Source: an uncultured Clostridia bacterium
GTDB taxonomy: Bacteria > Bacillota > Clostridia > JAAYHZ01
Assembly: GCA_937894465.1 (NCBI GenBank)
Contig: CALCRE010000298.1
Coordinates: forward strand, 1 to 5,932
DNA length: 5,932 nt
Direction: 5' to 3'
Shown: positions 5,508-5,932 of the stretch, piece by piece
Numbering within the stretch: position 1 is the first letter of the stretch
Layout: each line of letters starts with the position of its first letter
The notes under the pieces: model-generated
What the model was told of the DNA's origin: nothing
Databases searched by the model: none
Seen by the model: only the letters and a program-made list of their open reading frames with translations
Made by a program: the position numbers and the translations under genes

Positions 5508-5932
5508 ATGCCAGTCTACAGAAGCGTTATCGAACTACAATCGAAGGATCACAAACCGGATTTCCACAATGTCACGGACCGGGTGAAAGAAATTGTGGCA
5601 CAATCTAGAATCAAGAACGGAATCGTGGTGGTGTATTCCCATCATACCACATGTTCGGTCATTACCCAGGAATGTTCCCATGACCACACCTATTACGGGA
5701 GAGAGTATCTGCAACAAGACTTGATCAATATCATGGAGAAGTTGATTCCTACATGTCAACACGAAGGACAATACATGCATCCGGGTCCTAAACATATTGA
5801 TTTTGCATTGTCCATTCCAGGTGAAGTGGCTAAGGGAAGCCTTAATACGGATGCTCATTTGCGTTCGTGCTTTTTTGGTCGCTCCGAGACAATCGTTCTT
5901 GCAGAAGGGGAGCTTAGTCTGGGAGATTTCGG
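5508..5932 (+). CDS. YjbQ/UPF0047-family protein, extended subtype (3' end outside window)
   Basis: 141 codons are visible and open to the right edge. Family motifs are clear: SHHTTCSVITQEC (44-56, the HTT and Glu of YjbQ proteins), the acidic helix QQDLINIMEKLIP (69-81), and LNTDAHLRSCFFGRSETIVL (112-131), followed by GELSLGDF (134-141), which normally leads to the C-terminal beta strand. Ordinary YjbQ proteins are about 130-140 aa. Here an insert of about 20 residues, including YMHPGPKHIDF (89-99), precedes the LNTDAH block, and the visible part has not yet reached the end, so the full protein is probably larger than usual. Conserved His and acidic residues suggest a metal-dependent or acid-base catalyst. 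Databases call the family secondary thiamine-phosphate synthase, from a weak activity; no thiamine gene is present here. The position after the TPI-like gene points to a sugar-pathway step (inference). Confidence 0.87.
   Translation, partial: MPVYRSVIELQSKDHKPDFHNVTDRVKEIVAQSRIKNGIVVVYSHHTTCSVITQECSHDHTYYGREYLQQDLINIMEKLIPTCQHEGQYMHPGPKHIDFALSIPGEVAKGSLNTDAHLRSCFFGRSETIVLAEGELSLGDF

Noticed and set aside
5535..5858. 107-aa open frame on the - strand opposite the YjbQ-family gene
   Set aside because: It is antisense to a clear family match, with no recognisable domain; it is a by-product of the sense codon pattern.
1..5932. CRISPR arrays, tRNA/rRNA genes, insertion sequences or phage genes
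   Set aside because: No regularly spaced repeats, tRNA-like cloverleaf, transposase motifs or terminal inverted repeats were seen on either strand.

Overview
The window looks like part of a carbohydrate-catabolism operon from a low-GC, Gram-positive-type anaerobe (Firmicutes/Clostridia-like). I base that on an AT-leaning composition (GC near the low 40s by eye), frequent AGA arginine codons, strong purine-rich Shine-Dalgarno sequences before nearly every gene, and standard use of TGA as a stop. I cannot name a genus. All convincing genes are on the + strand and tightly packed from 153 to the right edge. No convincing intrinsic terminator lies between them.

Layout: positions 1-46 may hold the last codons of an upstream gene. 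A perfect 11-bp inverted repeat sits at 75-110. Then come six genes: (1) a 565-aa cytoplasmic glycoside-hydrolase-like protein of unassigned family (153-1850); (2) a LacI/GalR-family regulator with an unusually short hinge (1899-2933); (3) an M14 zinc carboxypeptidase with an extra N-terminal beta domain (2935-4176); (4) a single-domain SIS sugar-phosphate isomerase-like protein that starts at GTG inside the previous stop (4173-4766); (5) an archaeal-type triosephosphate-isomerase-like TIM barrel (start at 4780 or, more likely, 4783, to 5484); (6) the 5' part of a YjbQ/UPF0047-family protein of an extended subtype, cut by the window edge (5508-5932).

How they may work together (inference): none of the four catalytic proteins with a visible N-terminus carries a signal peptide, so the chemistry is probably intracellular, on an imported substrate. 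The GH-like protein and the M14 peptidase would act first, on a glycosidic and an amide/peptide bond, which suggests a sugar-amino-acid or glycopeptide-like conjugate. The SIS protein and the TPI-like barrel would then isomerise phosphorylated sugar intermediates, with the LacI protein as the local sensor. The YjbQ-family protein is named in databases for a secondary thiamine-phosphate synthase activity, but there is nothing about thiamine here, and its place suggests a step in the sugar route. A transporter, a sugar kinase and an aldolase are missing and would be expected just outside the window. The combination does not match any pathway I can name, and three of the enzymes carry substitutions or inserts that argue against their default annotations.
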